Made by a program: the position numbers and the translations under genes
Notes under the pieces: model-generated
Database searches by the model: none
Told to the model about the DNA's origin: nothing
The model's input: the letters and a program-made list of their open reading frames with translations, nothing else
Source of the DNA: Xestospongia bergquistia
Taxonomy: Eukaryota; Porifera; Demospongiae; Haplosclerida; Petrosiidae
Length of the DNA stretch: 64,000 bases
Assembly (NCBI GenBank): GCA_963965975.1
Contig: OZ014414.1
Location: forward strand, 6,361,501-6,425,500
Direction: 5' to 3'
Part shown: one piece after another, positions 45,001-57,753 of the stretch
Layout: each line of letters starts with the position of its first letter
Numbering within the stretch: the stretch's first letter is position 1

Positions 45001-47132
45001 ATGAAGTTAATTGAATGAAGTGAATGTATCACTTAAAAGAAAGCCTTAAACTATAACTACTTTTGTACAAATATAAAGATCATTTCAATTTAGCATTGTA
45101 ATCTAGTTACTAAATGTACTATATGGTGCTATTTGACAGATGTTACAAAAGATGCATTACATTTAATACATACATGTGCTACTAGGCTCTATTGATTAAT
45201 TAATTCCATTGAAATATTAGTTATTTTATCGTTATATTTCAACCTCTGTATGAATCTTTTTATTGACATAGTTTTAGTTAGTTACAGTTAATTATAGTTA
45301 ATTACAGTTAGCTTTGATCCCTCAGCAGACACTTACTTAGTTTTAGTTAGTTTTACATATTCATTGAAAACTTATGCTAACTCTACTATCTGTCATAACA
45401 GTTAATTAAAATACCACTAGTGGATACACTAACAGTTTGTATTACAATCTATAGTCTTATGACTGAGTTAGTATTAGAACATAGTATATCTCTCACTGTA
45501 GTATGTAAAAATGAGGAGTGGTCTGTAGGAAATGTAATAACTAACCTGAAGCCAACGAAAGTATATCAACGAAACCTACAACAGAAGAAACAAAAGATAT
45601 CTTTACAGTCTTCTGGGAGACATGGACAAAATCCACTTACTGTCCAATTTCCGACACATCTTCAGGATTCTTTTCCACCACATGAAGGGTCACAAGGGAA
45701 TAATATAGAAATCGAAGGTTTATTGCAACAACTAGAACTTACCAACAAAGAGCTACATGATACCAAACAAGTGGCAAGTGTTCTTCAAGAGGATGTTCAG
45801 ACAAATGAAAGGCAACTACAACGATTGCATCATGATCTTCAAGAGAAACAACAATTAATTACAGAGTTGCAGCAAACTCAAGATACACTTCAACTTGACA
45901 TAAGACATCATGAAAATAGGGAGAGATTACTTCAACAACAGCTACAAGACCAAGAAGAAAGGGGACAACAACAGCTACAGGAAAGTCAAAAGAAAGAAAT
46001 AGTACTACGTCAAGCTAATGCTACTCTTCAACAACAAGTTCAAGAGAAACGACAATTAATTACAGAGTTGTACCAAACTCGAGCTACGCTTCAACTTGAC
46101 ATACAAAATCATAAAAATAAGGAGAGATTGCTTCAAAAACAGCTACAAGACCAAGAAGAAAGGAAACAACAACAGCTACAGTATAGTCAAGAGAGAGAAA
46201 GAGTACTACGTCAAGCTAATGCTACTCTACAACAACAAGTTCAACAGTTACAAGACCAAGAAGAAAGGAGACAACAACAGCTACAGTATAGTCAAGAGAG
46301 AGAAAGAGTACTATGCCAAGCTAATGCCACTCTACAACAACAAGTTCAACAGTTACAAGACCAGTCTCACTGGGTAGTAAGGAGGGAGGAGATTGAGATG
46401 ACCGAGGAAGTCCTTGGTAAAGGTGGTTGGGGAGAGGTCAAGGTAGCTAAGTTTCGTGGCCTTAGAGTAGCTGCTAAATGTCTTCATGAAGTTATCCTGT
46501 CACCATATAACATATCAGTTTTTACACGAGAAATGGAGATAGCTGCTAGAGTACGTCATCCCAATCTCCTTCAGTTTATTGGATCCACTCGAGTGGGTAC
46601 TCCTATCATCCTTTCAGAACTTTTGCCAACAAGCTTGCGCAAAGAGATTGAGAAATCTCTATTAAATGGTCCTCAAATTATCAAGATTGCTCAAGATGTA
46701 TCTACTGCTCTAAACTATCTTCATCTCTGGAAACCACACCCTATACTACATCGTGATGTTAGTAGTCCCAACGTCCTCCTTGAACCATATGGTAGTGTAA
46801 TATGGAAGGCTAAACTGTCTGATTATGGCTCAGCTAATCTTGTTCAAAGTATCTCAGCTAACAGCGTAGCTCCTGGTAATCCTTTCTACTCTGCACCAGA
46901 AGCTCCTTTTCCAGATCAACATTCCCCATCAATGGATGTCTTTAGTTTTGGTGTCCTACTTATGGAGATGATCCTACATCAACCTCCTGCTTCTAAAACA
47001 GCAGATAAAATGGCTCAATCAGAGATTATTCAGTGGCCAGCTATGAAACATCTTGTTCGTAGGTGCATATCCCCTGCAAGTCAAGCTCGTCCATCAATTG
47101 CTGAAGTACTTGCTGACCTTGAACATCCATAG
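42051..47132 (+). CDS. Kelch - coiled coil - TKL-type protein kinase, complete six-exon gene
   Basis: Exons 42051-42066, 42118-42651, 42724-42884, 43550-43714, 44425-44566 and 45421-47132 join in phase to 909 residues plus a stop, all with GT/AG. The start MMTAS leads into YYVPTKRSHHSTHIVGDNLY. Residues ~5-335 carry six Kelch-type GG turns (LYMWGG, YYFGGY, LVFGGI, ALLFGG, IMFVGG, VIQFGG), fitting a six-bladed propeller. Residues ~435-655 form a Gln/Glu-rich coiled coil with recent internal repeats. The kinase domain (~665-905) has the glycine loop GKGGWGEV, lysine in VAAK, the catalytic loop HRDVSSPNVLL, DYG in place of DFG, APEA, and the end RPSIAEVLADLEHP. All catalytic residues are present, so it should be active; the type is TKL-like, Ser/Thr or dual specificity. 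There is no signal peptide or membrane segment, so it is cytosolic. Ligand unknown. Confidence 0.88.
44640..45400. repeat. TTAGTTAGTTTTAGTTA-rich repeat in intron 5
   Basis: The 854-base fifth intron of the kinase gene begins its repeat with TAGTGTTGTTTTA and holds many degenerate TTTTAGTTAGTTA units. A related block lies at 53340-53450, ending AACTAAAACAACATTA in inverse orientation. It looks like a dispersed low-complexity element. Confidence 0.5.
45960..46365 (+). repeat. Tandem coding repeats in the coiled coil
   Basis: A 105-base unit (35 codons, containing QANATLQQQVQQLQDQEER and QLQYSQERERVL) is present in near-identical tandem copies at the 3' end, and a longer unit beginning LITEL.QT..TLQLDI is present twice before it. 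Confidence 0.85.
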
Positions 47133-49803
47133 TTCTAAGTAATAATATATTTATAATGTCCTGATTATGGAAGAACACTCAATACTAATAATAATTAGTA
47201 ATACAGTAATATTATATAGCACAATAGTGATATACAAAATACTTAATAACAGTAAAAGTACATTGTAGGAAAATTATACTAAAGGAACTGTTTACATGTA
47301 TAGCATTTGAAGAATATCTTTTTAAGGGTGACATTTTCATTTATTAATTTGTAATTAAAAGTTAGTATAGTTTGTTCATTATTTAAAATGGGATAGACTT
47401 GTGATATGGAGATGATATGGATGAACAACTTCCATATGGATGTCTTTGAAATAGCTGCTTCAAAATCATCATTAGTTGCTGTAAATATGGTGGAATATCT
47501 GTTATTTCAACAATGTGTCTAGTTTCACTATTAATTGGCACCTTCATTTTATGGGATACAGTACATATTACAACCTTTTAAATGGACACTGTGACAATTT
47601 ATTTAGTGGAGATGTCCTTAATATAGATGCTGTATATTGCACTAAAGTATTAGTATGGTATTAGAACTAATGTTCTGAATATAGCTGATGTACATTATGG
47701 TAGTGTGTAGGTATGAATATAGCAATCATCTCTTGCTTTCTCTCTCTAAGTTCACCACTTCCTGATGATGTTTTAACAGGTCTACTGGATAGTGCATTAG
47801 ATCAGTTAACCTTTATAAATATGACCTTTTGGATAAAGGTCTCAGAGAAGGTGTAGATCAAACCAGGACGGTACTGTCAATTTTAGGTAATCATATACTT
47901 TGGAAGCTTGGATACTGAAGTTATATAAATACACATAAATTAGTATAGAACTAGAACAATCATTTTTAATATAGAGGGTGTCCTTTATTCTGTGTAATTT
48001 TATAAAGGGTTACTCTAAGTAGTATTTTAGTATTAATAAGCATTGCTAATAGCTCAATCATTTCTAATCAAGATAGGTAATATATATTTGTGCTACATGT
48101 GGTATCCAAGGAGTTAATTTGTTCAAATAAATTTGTAAGTGAAATTTCTTCCACTCTAAATTAGGTAATGGATATATTGTTAAAGTAACTGTTAGGATAC
48201 ATTGATTGCTATTTTTATGATAAACTAGTCTCTGGTTGTAGTTGATGGTACTTACTGTTGGTCAATGTAGTGCCCTACTCTCTGGTTCAGTTTGTTTTAG
48301 TTGTATCAGAAACAAATAATTCAATTTGAAATAATCACATATGTCAAGCTTCTTGTAGTCAACTCAGTGTTTATCTACATTAATTCCCAACCTACTCTCT
48401 TGTTTCACCTGTATTCTCGTGTGAAATTTATTAACTTGAATTTTACTAGGAGCAGTTTACAAAGCCAGTGTTTTAACAGAGTAAGTAACAATAATATAAA
48501 AGTACCTACTGTGTAATACTTGTCATGTGCATTTACATCACTATATTTTGTTGTATGTGCTTGTATTTATAAAAATTGTTATATGTAAGTTTATATTCTG
48601 ATGCATATGACATTGTGAGATTGTAGGCACCTAAAACTGAAAGACCAAATGATTATAAAAAACAATCAGATCTATTTATACTATAATGGTCAGTTTAATA
48701 AGTTAATTAAAACTTTAATTAAAGGGTATCCCTCAATAGCTGAGTTCTTACTTTGATTATAACATTTAGAAAAAAATATTACAAGCAGCTAGCTAATGTA
48801 GAAAAAGTTAGAATATGATTATGTGATTTGGGATGCTGTTACTATTAATAGTAACAGTCTATTTACAGTAACACACAGTGTTATAGTATCAATTGGGAAA
48901 CACTTAAAAAAGAAGCACATGAATTATGGAGAAAGATGGAGGACGAACACTTATGGCTGAGATAGAGGCCATATCTCACCAATACTTTCCACTATCTAAT
49001 GTTTCTTCATCAATGTATTTTACACGTAAGTCCTTAAATTATATATATACATGTATATATGTCTCAAGTCATAAGTTAAACTAGAGTCTAGTACATTTAC
49101 TCAGCTTTCTTAATCAGTCCAAATATAACAACTGTGTCATCAGACAACATTTAACATTAATACTTATTAACAACATAATTTTAAACATAGTGTTTGCATA
49201 TTAGTCTTACACAGCCCTGATAATGATAAACATCTTACACTACACTTATTATTTGCATTGATTAATTATGGCAATATTTACAAAGCTAATATTTTGTAAG
49301 AAAGATTTCATTTTAAACTCTCCTGTAGTAGTTCAGTTATTTTGATATTACTAGTCTCGTTAATGAACAGTTTGACTATGACATGTTTGGATCATATGGA
49401 GGGTGTGGTCAGTATAATACACAACAACTTTTTTCTTACTAGACCTATAAACAATGTCTTGTCATTCAAAGTAACAATTTCATATAATTAGATTCAATTA
49501 ACTTACAAAAAGAAAATGTACCAATGTAACAAATACCACAAGTCTATGATTAATTTGCTTGAGATTCTCAGTACAATCACTATTACTAGTATACCCTCGT
49601 AAATTACATCTTTACTCCATTTAAAAAACCTGGTTTCTGTTATAGCTCCATAATTTTGTTGCCATAGTAACCATATTCCGTAAACAGTTATGGCTTCCCT
49701 TCTTCTTCACTGTGTTGTCTGTGTATTGTTGTATGTTATTGACTTATGGTATATATTACTATGTGTGTACTATACTATTATATTATTACCCTGTTTTATA
49801 ACA
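47133..49803. other. Intergenic with scattered coding-like remnants
   Basis: 47765-47886 encodes SPLPDDVLTGLLDSALDQL, then in another frame YDLLDKGLREGVDQTRTVLS before a GT donor. 48900-49025 encodes GGRTLMAEIEAISHQYFPLS and ends at a GTAAGT donor. These look like exons of decayed genes, possibly NLR-related because of the LRR piece that follows. Otherwise AT-rich. Confidence 0.3.
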
Positions 49804-50530
49804 GGAAACACTGGAAGTATTCAGTGGTATGATGATGATAATAGTGTATGGCTCTCTAGTCCAGTGTAATAGAAAATGAAGATGTTATAAGTAAATTAAT
49901 TGAAGAATAACAAACAGGAAAAGAATGGAGTATTCAACTCTCTTCATCATCTCCTGAAAGTATGCAGTTATTATAAACAATCGTAATAATTGTACAGTGA
50001 GGAGTTAATATAGCAAACAGTTCATTGGACAGTAAGTATTATCAAAGATATTAAAAACTAATAAAACAATAAAGAGACTAGAGCTGTACTCCTCTTCACT
50101 TACTGGTGTAATCAAACAAGTCAGTGATATAGTCTCTTCAATATTAAATAACTTAAAGAGTTATGGTTGTATCATGTTTACTGATATCACAGATGAAGAT
50201 ATGACTCACTTATCTACTATGTTGTCAAGTAATGCAACTTTAAAAGAACTAGAACTCTACAACTGTGACATCACTGATAATGGAGTCCAATATATCTGTG
50301 AAGGACTTACTAAAAATCAAACATTTACTTTGTTGAACATTGGACATATTCCTCAGATCACTTCAGTTCATATCAGTACAATAACAGATCTAACACAAAC
50401 AACTACATCACTGACAATGCTATACTTCACTGAACAATGATGATATCAAGACAATATGTACATCACTTACTAAAATTCTACAGTACAGATGCTACACATA
50501 TAAAGAAGACATGAAGAGTATTGTAAATAG
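49804..50530 (+). pseudogene. Leucine-rich-repeat fragment (NLR-type)
   Basis: An open stretch from about 50045 to 50440 encodes ILKTNKTIKRLELYSSSLTG, DEDMTHLSTMLSSNATLKEL, ELYNCDITDNGVQYICEGL and TKNQTFTLLNIGHIPQITS. The ~28-residue LxxLxLxxC/NxI pattern with helical spacers is the ribonuclease-inhibitor LRR type of NLR proteins. Upstream pieces (49804-49868, GNTGSIQWYDDDNSVWLSS; 49870-49962, IENEDVISKLIEE, a stop, then TGKEWSIQLSSSSPES) could be the preceding exons. A second frame after the stop (DDIKTICTSLTKILQ) continues the repeat. No start codon fits; it is the tail of a broken gene. Confidence 0.55.
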
Positions 50531-51314
50531 TTAGACAGTTATGAAGTTATTAAAGACAGACTTGTGTTCTGGTAATAGTAAGTAGTTTGTTGTTTATTCT
50601 TAATCTGTCTTCTGGCTCACTTTTATTTTCTCTTTAAATTTCTCTTGAATTTATTTTCCCTTCATTTATTAACATTTTATTTCTCTAACAAAACTAGTAG
50701 ACAATAAAAATAGAGCAGTTTTACTTGACACTTTCTTCTCTAACGTCGCACTTTTCGTTTCTCTTACAGATGATCAGTCACTTGGTCCATGTAATGATTT
50801 TTTGTAGAAGTGCTTTAATTTTAAACCCTTTGCAGAAGTAGCTATGTTTTCTGGTCTCTGCTGAATTCCAATTTCTTCAGAGATTTAGTAACATATTTAT
50901 ATCACTTTTTAGACTACCTCAAAAAGTCAACATGACCTGTCTTATATTCAGAAGAGATGGAAGACTACAATTTTACTATAATACTGAGATCAGTTCAATT
51001 GATTCACGAAACAATTATTTGTGACCTGCTAAATTCAACAATAGATATTTATGAGACAGAGAAATTTGCTTAATCAGCTAGATCTAATGAATGTTGAGAT
51101 GATGTTAATGGACAAACCTAATATATTGTAAACAATATTTATATCCCTTATATAAAGTAGTCTCTATTGAAGACAAGAGATGGACAATTGATAAACTGAA
51201 TACGGTATAGTATGTGGAGATGAAATACTATGTAAAAGTAAGATGTAATATTGAAGACAATTATCACCTCTCCTGTCTTCTTTCCTATAGCCATCAGCCA
51301 GACTAGAAATAGAG

Positions 51315-51387
51315 ATCACTAATTGAGTCTTCTTTTCTATGGAGACCACCTTTCCGTTGAAAACTATACAAATTTCCATCACATATA
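51315..51387 (-). pseudogene. Third partial copy of the kinase terminal exon
   Basis: ACTAATTGAGTCTTCTTTTC followed by TATGGAGACCACCTTTCCGT matches the complement of 15240-15290 and the plus-strand sequence at 52150-52190. Only this part remains, next to the MITE at 51388. Confidence 0.4.
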
Positions 51388-51920
51388 GGGTCAAATACAT
51401 TGCAAAGTATTTAATTACAAATATAAATACTTTGAAAAGGCCAAATACAAATTCAAATACAAAATTAATACTGTTTACCACATTGTATTTGAAATATAAT
51501 TACAATTGTATTTCAAGTACAAATACAAATACAAATACTTCCATTGATGTGTCCCAATAGTTTCATAAGTTAAATTGAGCACAATCTCAGATTAGTGTTA
51601 TTGGTTACATCGAACAAATATTAGCATTTCAAAAGTTTTAACACTTAAACAGCACCTTTATGGGTGAAAAACCTGCAACACTAAAAATTATTTCAAATGG
51701 ACATCAAAATAATGATAAACCTTCCTTAATTTGTCATTTCTCACATTTAATGAAATGTATTTCATAAGTATTTAGTAGCATTTGAAATACTTTTGCCGTG
51801 TATTTCAGTTACAAATATAAATACCTAGAATTGTCAAACTTAAAAATACAAATACAAGTACAAAAATTTTTTAAATGTATTTAAATATGACTAAATACAA
51901 ATATTAATTTATTTGACCCC
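51388..51920. mobile_element. AT-rich MITE with GGGTCAAATA inverted ends
   Basis: Left end GGGTCAAATACATTG, right end ATTAATTTATTTGACCCC. The interior is dense in AAATACAAATAC and its inverse, so the element is largely self-complementary. It has no coding capacity. The target duplication is not clear. Confidence 0.65.
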
Positions 51921-52115
51921 AAGTCTGTTACTGTGTGTGTACTATACTATATATTAATTCTGCTTTATAACAGAAGACAAGAGATATATAATTTATCCAT
52001 CCTCTTCTAGGGTACACTGTAACATATTAAAATTAAAAATAAATTGATCATTCCATGTCTATGCATGTGCATGTGTGTTGTCATTATATTACCTCTTTTA
52101 AGTTTTCATCACTGT

Positions 52116-52920
52116 TTATTCAAGTATGATTCTGATCATCTGATGTGAGCCAAGTTCTTTTCTATGAAGACTACCTCTCTGTTGGGAATTGTTATGAATT
52201 TGAATACTACCTTGACAAGTTAGATTTACAATACCTATGTAATGGATGAATAAATTAAAAATGGACAAATAGTTTAATGATGGATAAAATGAAAGGACTG
52301 AATGGAAGGAAAAATGGATAAATAGATACATGTATGAGTACGTGAATTTATGGACAAATGGCATGACTATATCAATAACACATCAAAATAATAGCTATCT
52401 TTTAATGTTTACATGTTCTAAGAATGATGCTATAACATCTTTAATTTGTGCAAAGTGAGGTTACTCACTGGCATACCTCTTCCAACACATCATCATGACT
52501 TTATATCTAGAAATAAAGGAATTAACAATTATAATATTTGAACTAAGTCTATAAGACTATCAATATATTCACTTTCTTATTCATTCATTTAATATCTACT
52601 AATACATATACTGGTATCATCTAATGGTCAATGGATTGATTAATATATTTATCTAGTAATCCATTCATTCATCTATTGATCCTTTGAATTATATATCATT
52701 CCATCCATCTGTTCTTATCTAAACATTCATCCATTAGTCCACGGATCTATCCATACACATCCTATTGTCCATCCATTCAACACACAATCTTCCTTGACAG
52801 TTTTCTGGTTTATCTAATCTTCCTCCTCCTATTACAAACTGGAGAATCTTTTGGTTTATTCTACCAGGATATGGTTGATCGCCAAATGTCATAATCTCCC
52901 ACAGAAGTACTCCATAAGAC
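52116..52920 (-). pseudogene. Receptor-type tyrosine kinase tail, inverted paralogue
   Basis: Minus-strand exons: 52920-~52786 (SYGVLLWEIMTFGDQPYPGR, GGGRLDKPENCQ), 52506-~52398 (YKVMMMCWKRYASE, a stop, then PHFAQIKDVIASFLEHVN) and 52234-52116 (GIVNLTCQGSIQIHN, RGSLHRKELGSHQMIR, ending IILE). Introns also match those at 14502-14787 and 14907-15196, so the whole block 14340-15330 and 52095-52935 are inverted copies. The activation-loop exon and the N-lobe are not present here. The stop in the middle exon and the missing lobes make it non-functional. Confidence 0.7.
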
Positions 52921-53081
52921 CTTTACAATAATTTCTTTATAGTAACTATTTCAACTTTCATTTACCAAATATATTATTATATATTTACAAATATAATAAA
53001 ATATAAAAATAAATAAAAAAAATAAATTAGTAAATATATTTACAAATACATTACCAAATGCATATATTTTATATATTTTAG

Positions 53082-53207
53082 AGTTGTATCAAAGTTAATT
53101 GGACTATGTCATGACAGACTAGTTCTTGTCATCAATAACTCTACTACTGGAATAGATACCAACAAGATATTATCTAATGTAGAAGATGAAATTAAACGGA
53201 CATTGTG
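53082..53207 (+). other. Possible terminal exon, unrecognised
   Basis: After the acceptor ATATTTTAG the frame encodes VVSKLIGLCHDRLVLVINNS, TTGIDTNKILSNVEDEIKRT, L and a stop. Amphipathic and protein-like, but no family is recognised and no upstream exon is seen. Confidence 0.3.
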
Positions 53208-53450
53208 ATATCAGAGCGTAATCATACTAAGATTTTCCTTCAATTTATAATGCGCCAACATTGGTAAAATTTATTTGTGAGTTCATATCAATATATGATC
53301 CATTTCATTATCTAGTTCCTATATCAGTAACTAGTCTCTTAGTGACTAATATAGATGAAAAAGATTTAGTTAGTTATAGTTAGTTAACTAAAAGTTAAGT
53401 AGGCTAAACTAAAAGGGTTTTAGTTTTAGTTATAGTTAACTAAAACAACA

Positions 53451-53453
53451 TTA

Positions 53454-53484
<31 letters not shown>

Positions 53485-53489
53485 TATAT

Positions 53490-53533
<44 letters not shown>

Positions 53534-53535
53534 AA
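53451..53535. repeat. (TA)n microsatellite
   Basis: Interrupted TA run of about 85 bases. Confidence 0.95.
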
Positions 53536-54030
53536 TCATCTTGATGAGATCTACTTAGAACTTACAGTATGGGTAATTACTGACAAAGTATATGAGGTGG
53601 TTCTCCTATGTCAGTATATTGACTGAGTTTTCAATTACTTTTCATAATGCCTAAGAAACAAAAATACATTATAAGCACCAAAGATGGATGAATAACAAAG
53701 AATTTTATAGTATATGGTATCATGAAGAGTCATGTAGCCATGAAGTGAATCAATAAATTCCAACTCTGATGAATACGACTGAAAGTTAATGACTACTAAT
53801 TGTGTTTAGATATGAGTGTCATGTATTATCTGATGACAATTGTAACTCTTATCACAAAAGTTGATTTTGTATTTATTTTTAGCTTTCAGCAAACAAGTAT
53901 CACTGCTATAGCAAGTTGATTATATCATGTTCAATACACTTTTTTATACACAAAGCAATAACTTTGTTTTATTACAATGTCTTGCAATAAACCTGTTTTT
54001 CAGAGGATATTATTAAGGCTCAAAACGTTG

Positions 54031-54240
54031 GGGCGCCATTTGTTTCAAAATTGAATGCATTCAATGGTGCAAATAACTAGTTCTGATTTTATTTTTGGTG
54101 CTATTTATTTGTTAAATAACTTGTGACTTAATAAATAATACTTGATTTACTAAACAATGCATGATTTATTAAATAAATAAGAAGTAAGTGTTATTTAATG
54201 TATCATGATAATTTGCCAATTTTGATACAAATGGTGCCAC
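54031..54240. mobile_element. MITE with GGCGCCATTTGTTTCAAAATTG ends
   Basis: The left end GGCGCCATTTGTTTCAAAAT is matched inversely by the right end ATTTTGATACAAATGGTGCC. About 210 bases; the interior holds inverted AATAAATAA blocks. Non-coding. Confidence 0.7.
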
Positions 54241-56652
54241 ATACAAAACACATACTCATTGCCTATAATTGTGTACTCATTTAGCAAGACATGCATTCAG
54301 AGTTAATGCAATATTTTCCTAATATCTTGGAAATTGAAGGACAGGCTCACAATCATGTATACAGTACAAACACTTCTTTACACGAAGTATAATAATTATT
54401 TATTTATTGTGTAGTTATAAAAACTGTATATGCTTGAACTCCACAAACACTTACAAAGGCAACCAATCCACCAAACACATACAATCTGATAGCTACTACA
54501 TATACAGTGTTATGGAATTATAGTTGTGTTTGTATGAGCACTTACTTTAATGCCTGTTCTTAAGGTGAGAATATCAACATCAAAATATTGTAAAATATTA
54601 ATTAGTAATTATTTGATGAAGAATATTTAGTGTTATGATATTTGTTCAATCTCAATAATGAACTGATCCAAATAAAGTTATAAGACCAGTAGTAGTACTG
54701 ACATGACCACTGATCATTTTTATTATGATATATAATTCTTTCCTTCAGTCAATAGTTCTGCATGCCTTGTGTTTAAGATTCAAACCATTAAATTAATTGG
54801 ATATAATAAAATCATTAAAATTAATACAATAAAAATAATGATCAATGGATCAATAATAATTATGTAATTAATGAAATAGTAATTGTTGTAATTACAACTA
54901 TAATAACCTTACCAGTGTATAGTTTTCATTGATTTTGTTATTAGAATACAATCATTGGATTAATGAAAATTAATATCCATCAAATATAAAATATAAGAAT
55001 ACCAAAGAAGATTAATGCAATGGTTCAATTGATATTACATTGTTGTATTGTTGATACATGTAATTTGATTATTGATAAGTAATTTCCAAAGCAGCAAATT
55101 CAACTTTAAGAAAATCAATGTAATATGACAGAGATTGCTTCCTTTGTAATTGTGAAAGTCCTCAACATAAAATAACTAGATATGTCACATTTTTATTACG
55201 TTAATCCATTTCAGCTAGATGAAGACATCCAATTTTGTTAGTGAATTAAAGAATATATCTATGAACTTGACCAGTTGTCTTCTTGTAATTAACTCTGTTT
55301 GTGGTTGGTGCTTGCTCTGCTGTTGGTTTTAACATGGTAGTCTCCTTGAGTACGTCAGCTGAGATGTCTTGTTCTAATCCTGTTCCCAATATTAATTGAA
55401 GCCATATGTTCATCACATCTACACTACAGTTCATTGTATTTTGTATTCTCTATCCTTTTACTGGCTGGTTTGCTGACATAAAGATTGGTCGTAAGAAAGC
55501 AATTCATTTGAGTCTGTGGTCCTGTTGGTTAGGAGTTCTCCAAATTGTCAGTTATTGATTTCAGTTTCAACTATGTGGATTACCAGTTAACTTAGCCAAA
55601 TATGGAATATCAAGTGTTACTCTGTTGTTGATAATTAATAGCTCAACTGGGTTATTTACTAATATTCCACCATATGGTCTAGATCAGTTATAATTATGAT
55701 AATTCAAACACATATTCTAGGCTTTTATTCACTGGACTGTCTGGGGAATTTATGTTGGCTACTCCACTGATTATATTGTATTTGATAATAAATCAATTTA
55801 TGAGCAAAACTTGTTAATGGCAACATCAATAGTGATCTTTGTTGTGTCTTCTTTTTTATTTTGTCTATATTCTAAAATTTGATCACAAATTTAAATTTAC
55901 AAGACTCTTGTCAAAAACCCATGTGAATGGTTTACTGATCTACTAAATTTTTGATCTGATCATTTTTAGTATACTGATCATAGTTGAATTGTTTTTGAGA
56001 GCAATGACTTGACTATTGTTATCTTTTTAATTATGAAGTCTCTATAGGTTCAGAAAGTATCTGTAAATAAATGATCACAATTTACGAAGACTTGGCGACA
56101 CCAAAGAAAAATTAATGCTTTGTTTGATTAACACTAACTATAATAATTATAATCCTTGTATGACAAAAGTGATAGAACATTTAAAATCATAATTATGCCT
56201 TGTATTTAAGAACACATTACTATGTTTATTGTTTACATAGATAATAAATCTGTCTATATGAATCCATAGTACAGCCTTGGCCCAATTAGCATCAAAATAA
56301 AAATAAAATCATCATTATATCTAACAATTAGCTACAAAAACAATCAATCCAATTAATAGTCAAACAGTATTATATTTGCCTTTTTGCATCAAATTATAAA
56401 GGAAATCATCATTAGATCTTACAATTAGCTACAGAAACAATCACTCCCACTATAAAGTACATTGAGAGTCAAACTGCAGTATTGTATTTGGATTGCCTTT
56501 ACCTTCTTTTGATCAAGTTACTTTGCTACATACAACCACGTACACATATTGGTTAAATAAAACAATCAATTTTTAAAGTGATATAAATATCAGTTACCAT
56601 AATTTTTTGTATCCGAAAATATGATTTATTTCTTATTATAACTCTATTTCTA
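54241..56652. other. Intergenic, no convincing gene
   Basis: AT-rich. Two minus-strand stretches look faintly coding: 55434-55246 (MNCSVDVMNIWLQLILGTGL; no motif) and about 55680-55570 (GGILVNNPVELLIINNRVTL). I do not assign either. Confidence 0.35.
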
Positions 56653-57753
56653 TTGATGTTTGATTTTGTTCTGGCAGATAATACAAATTATATACAAGTA
56701 GTTGATGTCCATCTTTCATCATTTAAATATGGTCAAGATCTGCACAGTTCTCTCAGTAAAATCTTCAAATTGTTTCTTCTTCCTAATTGTAATGATTTTA
56801 TTGGAAAGGGGTACATGAACAACAGTATTAAGTTCTATGCATTGCAAAAGTGTTCTGAGATTTCTGACAAATGTCATAATAACTTTAATCCTAACAATGA
56901 ACTAGTAGGACAGTTACAAGAATTGTCACAGTTCATAGACATTTTCAATTCTCTATTCAGAAACTGTTCTTGTGTCTTTAAAGAAAACAGTTCAGCTCTA
57001 TCTGGGTACTACACAATACAAGCTCCTAATGGTTCTTTAATATCAGTCTACTGTGATATGGAGGGTAGTAGCTGTGATGGTAAGGGAGGCTGGATGAGAG
57101 TTGGCTATCTGAACATGAGTAAACCTAATGCTACATGTCCACCTGGACTCTATACTTATAACTTCAATAGTATACATCATCCATTATGTGACAGATTTAA
57201 CAGTAGTAGTGGTGAATGTAACAGTGCATTTCTTAATACTCACGGTATTTTTTATCAACGTATCTGTGGACAAGTCAGAGGATATCAGTATAGAGTTGCA
57301 GACGACATTTATCCTAACGATAACAATAACAATGACAGTATTGATGGATATTATGTTGTTGGTGTCTCAATAACTCATGGTATTAATCCTCGGAAACACA
57401 TATGGACTTATGCATGTGGTAACAGTGAACAGGGTAAAAATCATCAAAACTGTCCTTGTAACAGTGGCTCTGAAGCTACTCTGCCTTCATATATGGGTAA
57501 TGACTATTACTGTGAATTAGCTGGACGTTTTTCAGCACTGTCCATGGCATAACGATCTGATGTACTATGGGATGACAAAATTGTCCTGGTAATGAAGCCA
57601 ACTGTTGCCTGTTGCAATTCTCCCAAAATGCCTTGGTTCTTGAAGACGTTAAATAATTCTATTACTGTTAATATTGAAGTGAGATTGTGTACCAGTCAGG
57701 GTTATCCCGATGAAGCTACTCCGTTAGATATTATTGAGTTATTTGTTCGCTAA
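56653..57753 (+). pseudogene. Fibrinogen-like gene, near-complete but interrupted
   Basis: It has a hydrophobic leader (FLIITLFLLMFDFVLA) without an upstream ATG in frame; MFDFVL at 56656 is the nearest start. It then reads FKENSSALSGYYTIQAPNGS, LISVYCDMEGSSCDGKGGWM, CGQVRGYQYR, VSITHGINPRKHIWTYACGN and MGNDYYCELAG. A stop follows SALSMA at 57550-57552, and the segment DDK..CPGNEANCC lies in another frame before the original frame resumes (NSPKMPWFLKTL, DEATPLDIIELFVR, stop at 57751). Two compensating shifts and one stop are therefore needed to explain it. It differs from the 18.5 kb gene in its N-terminal third. Confidence 0.7.

Noticed and set aside
46096-46377. 93-codon plus-strand frame rich in Lys/Asn/Tyr
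   Set aside because: It is the shifted frame of the coiled-coil repeats in the Kelch-kinase gene.
55246-55434. 62-codon minus-strand frame, considered as a receptor tail
   Set aside because: No transmembrane segments or partner exons could be found around it.
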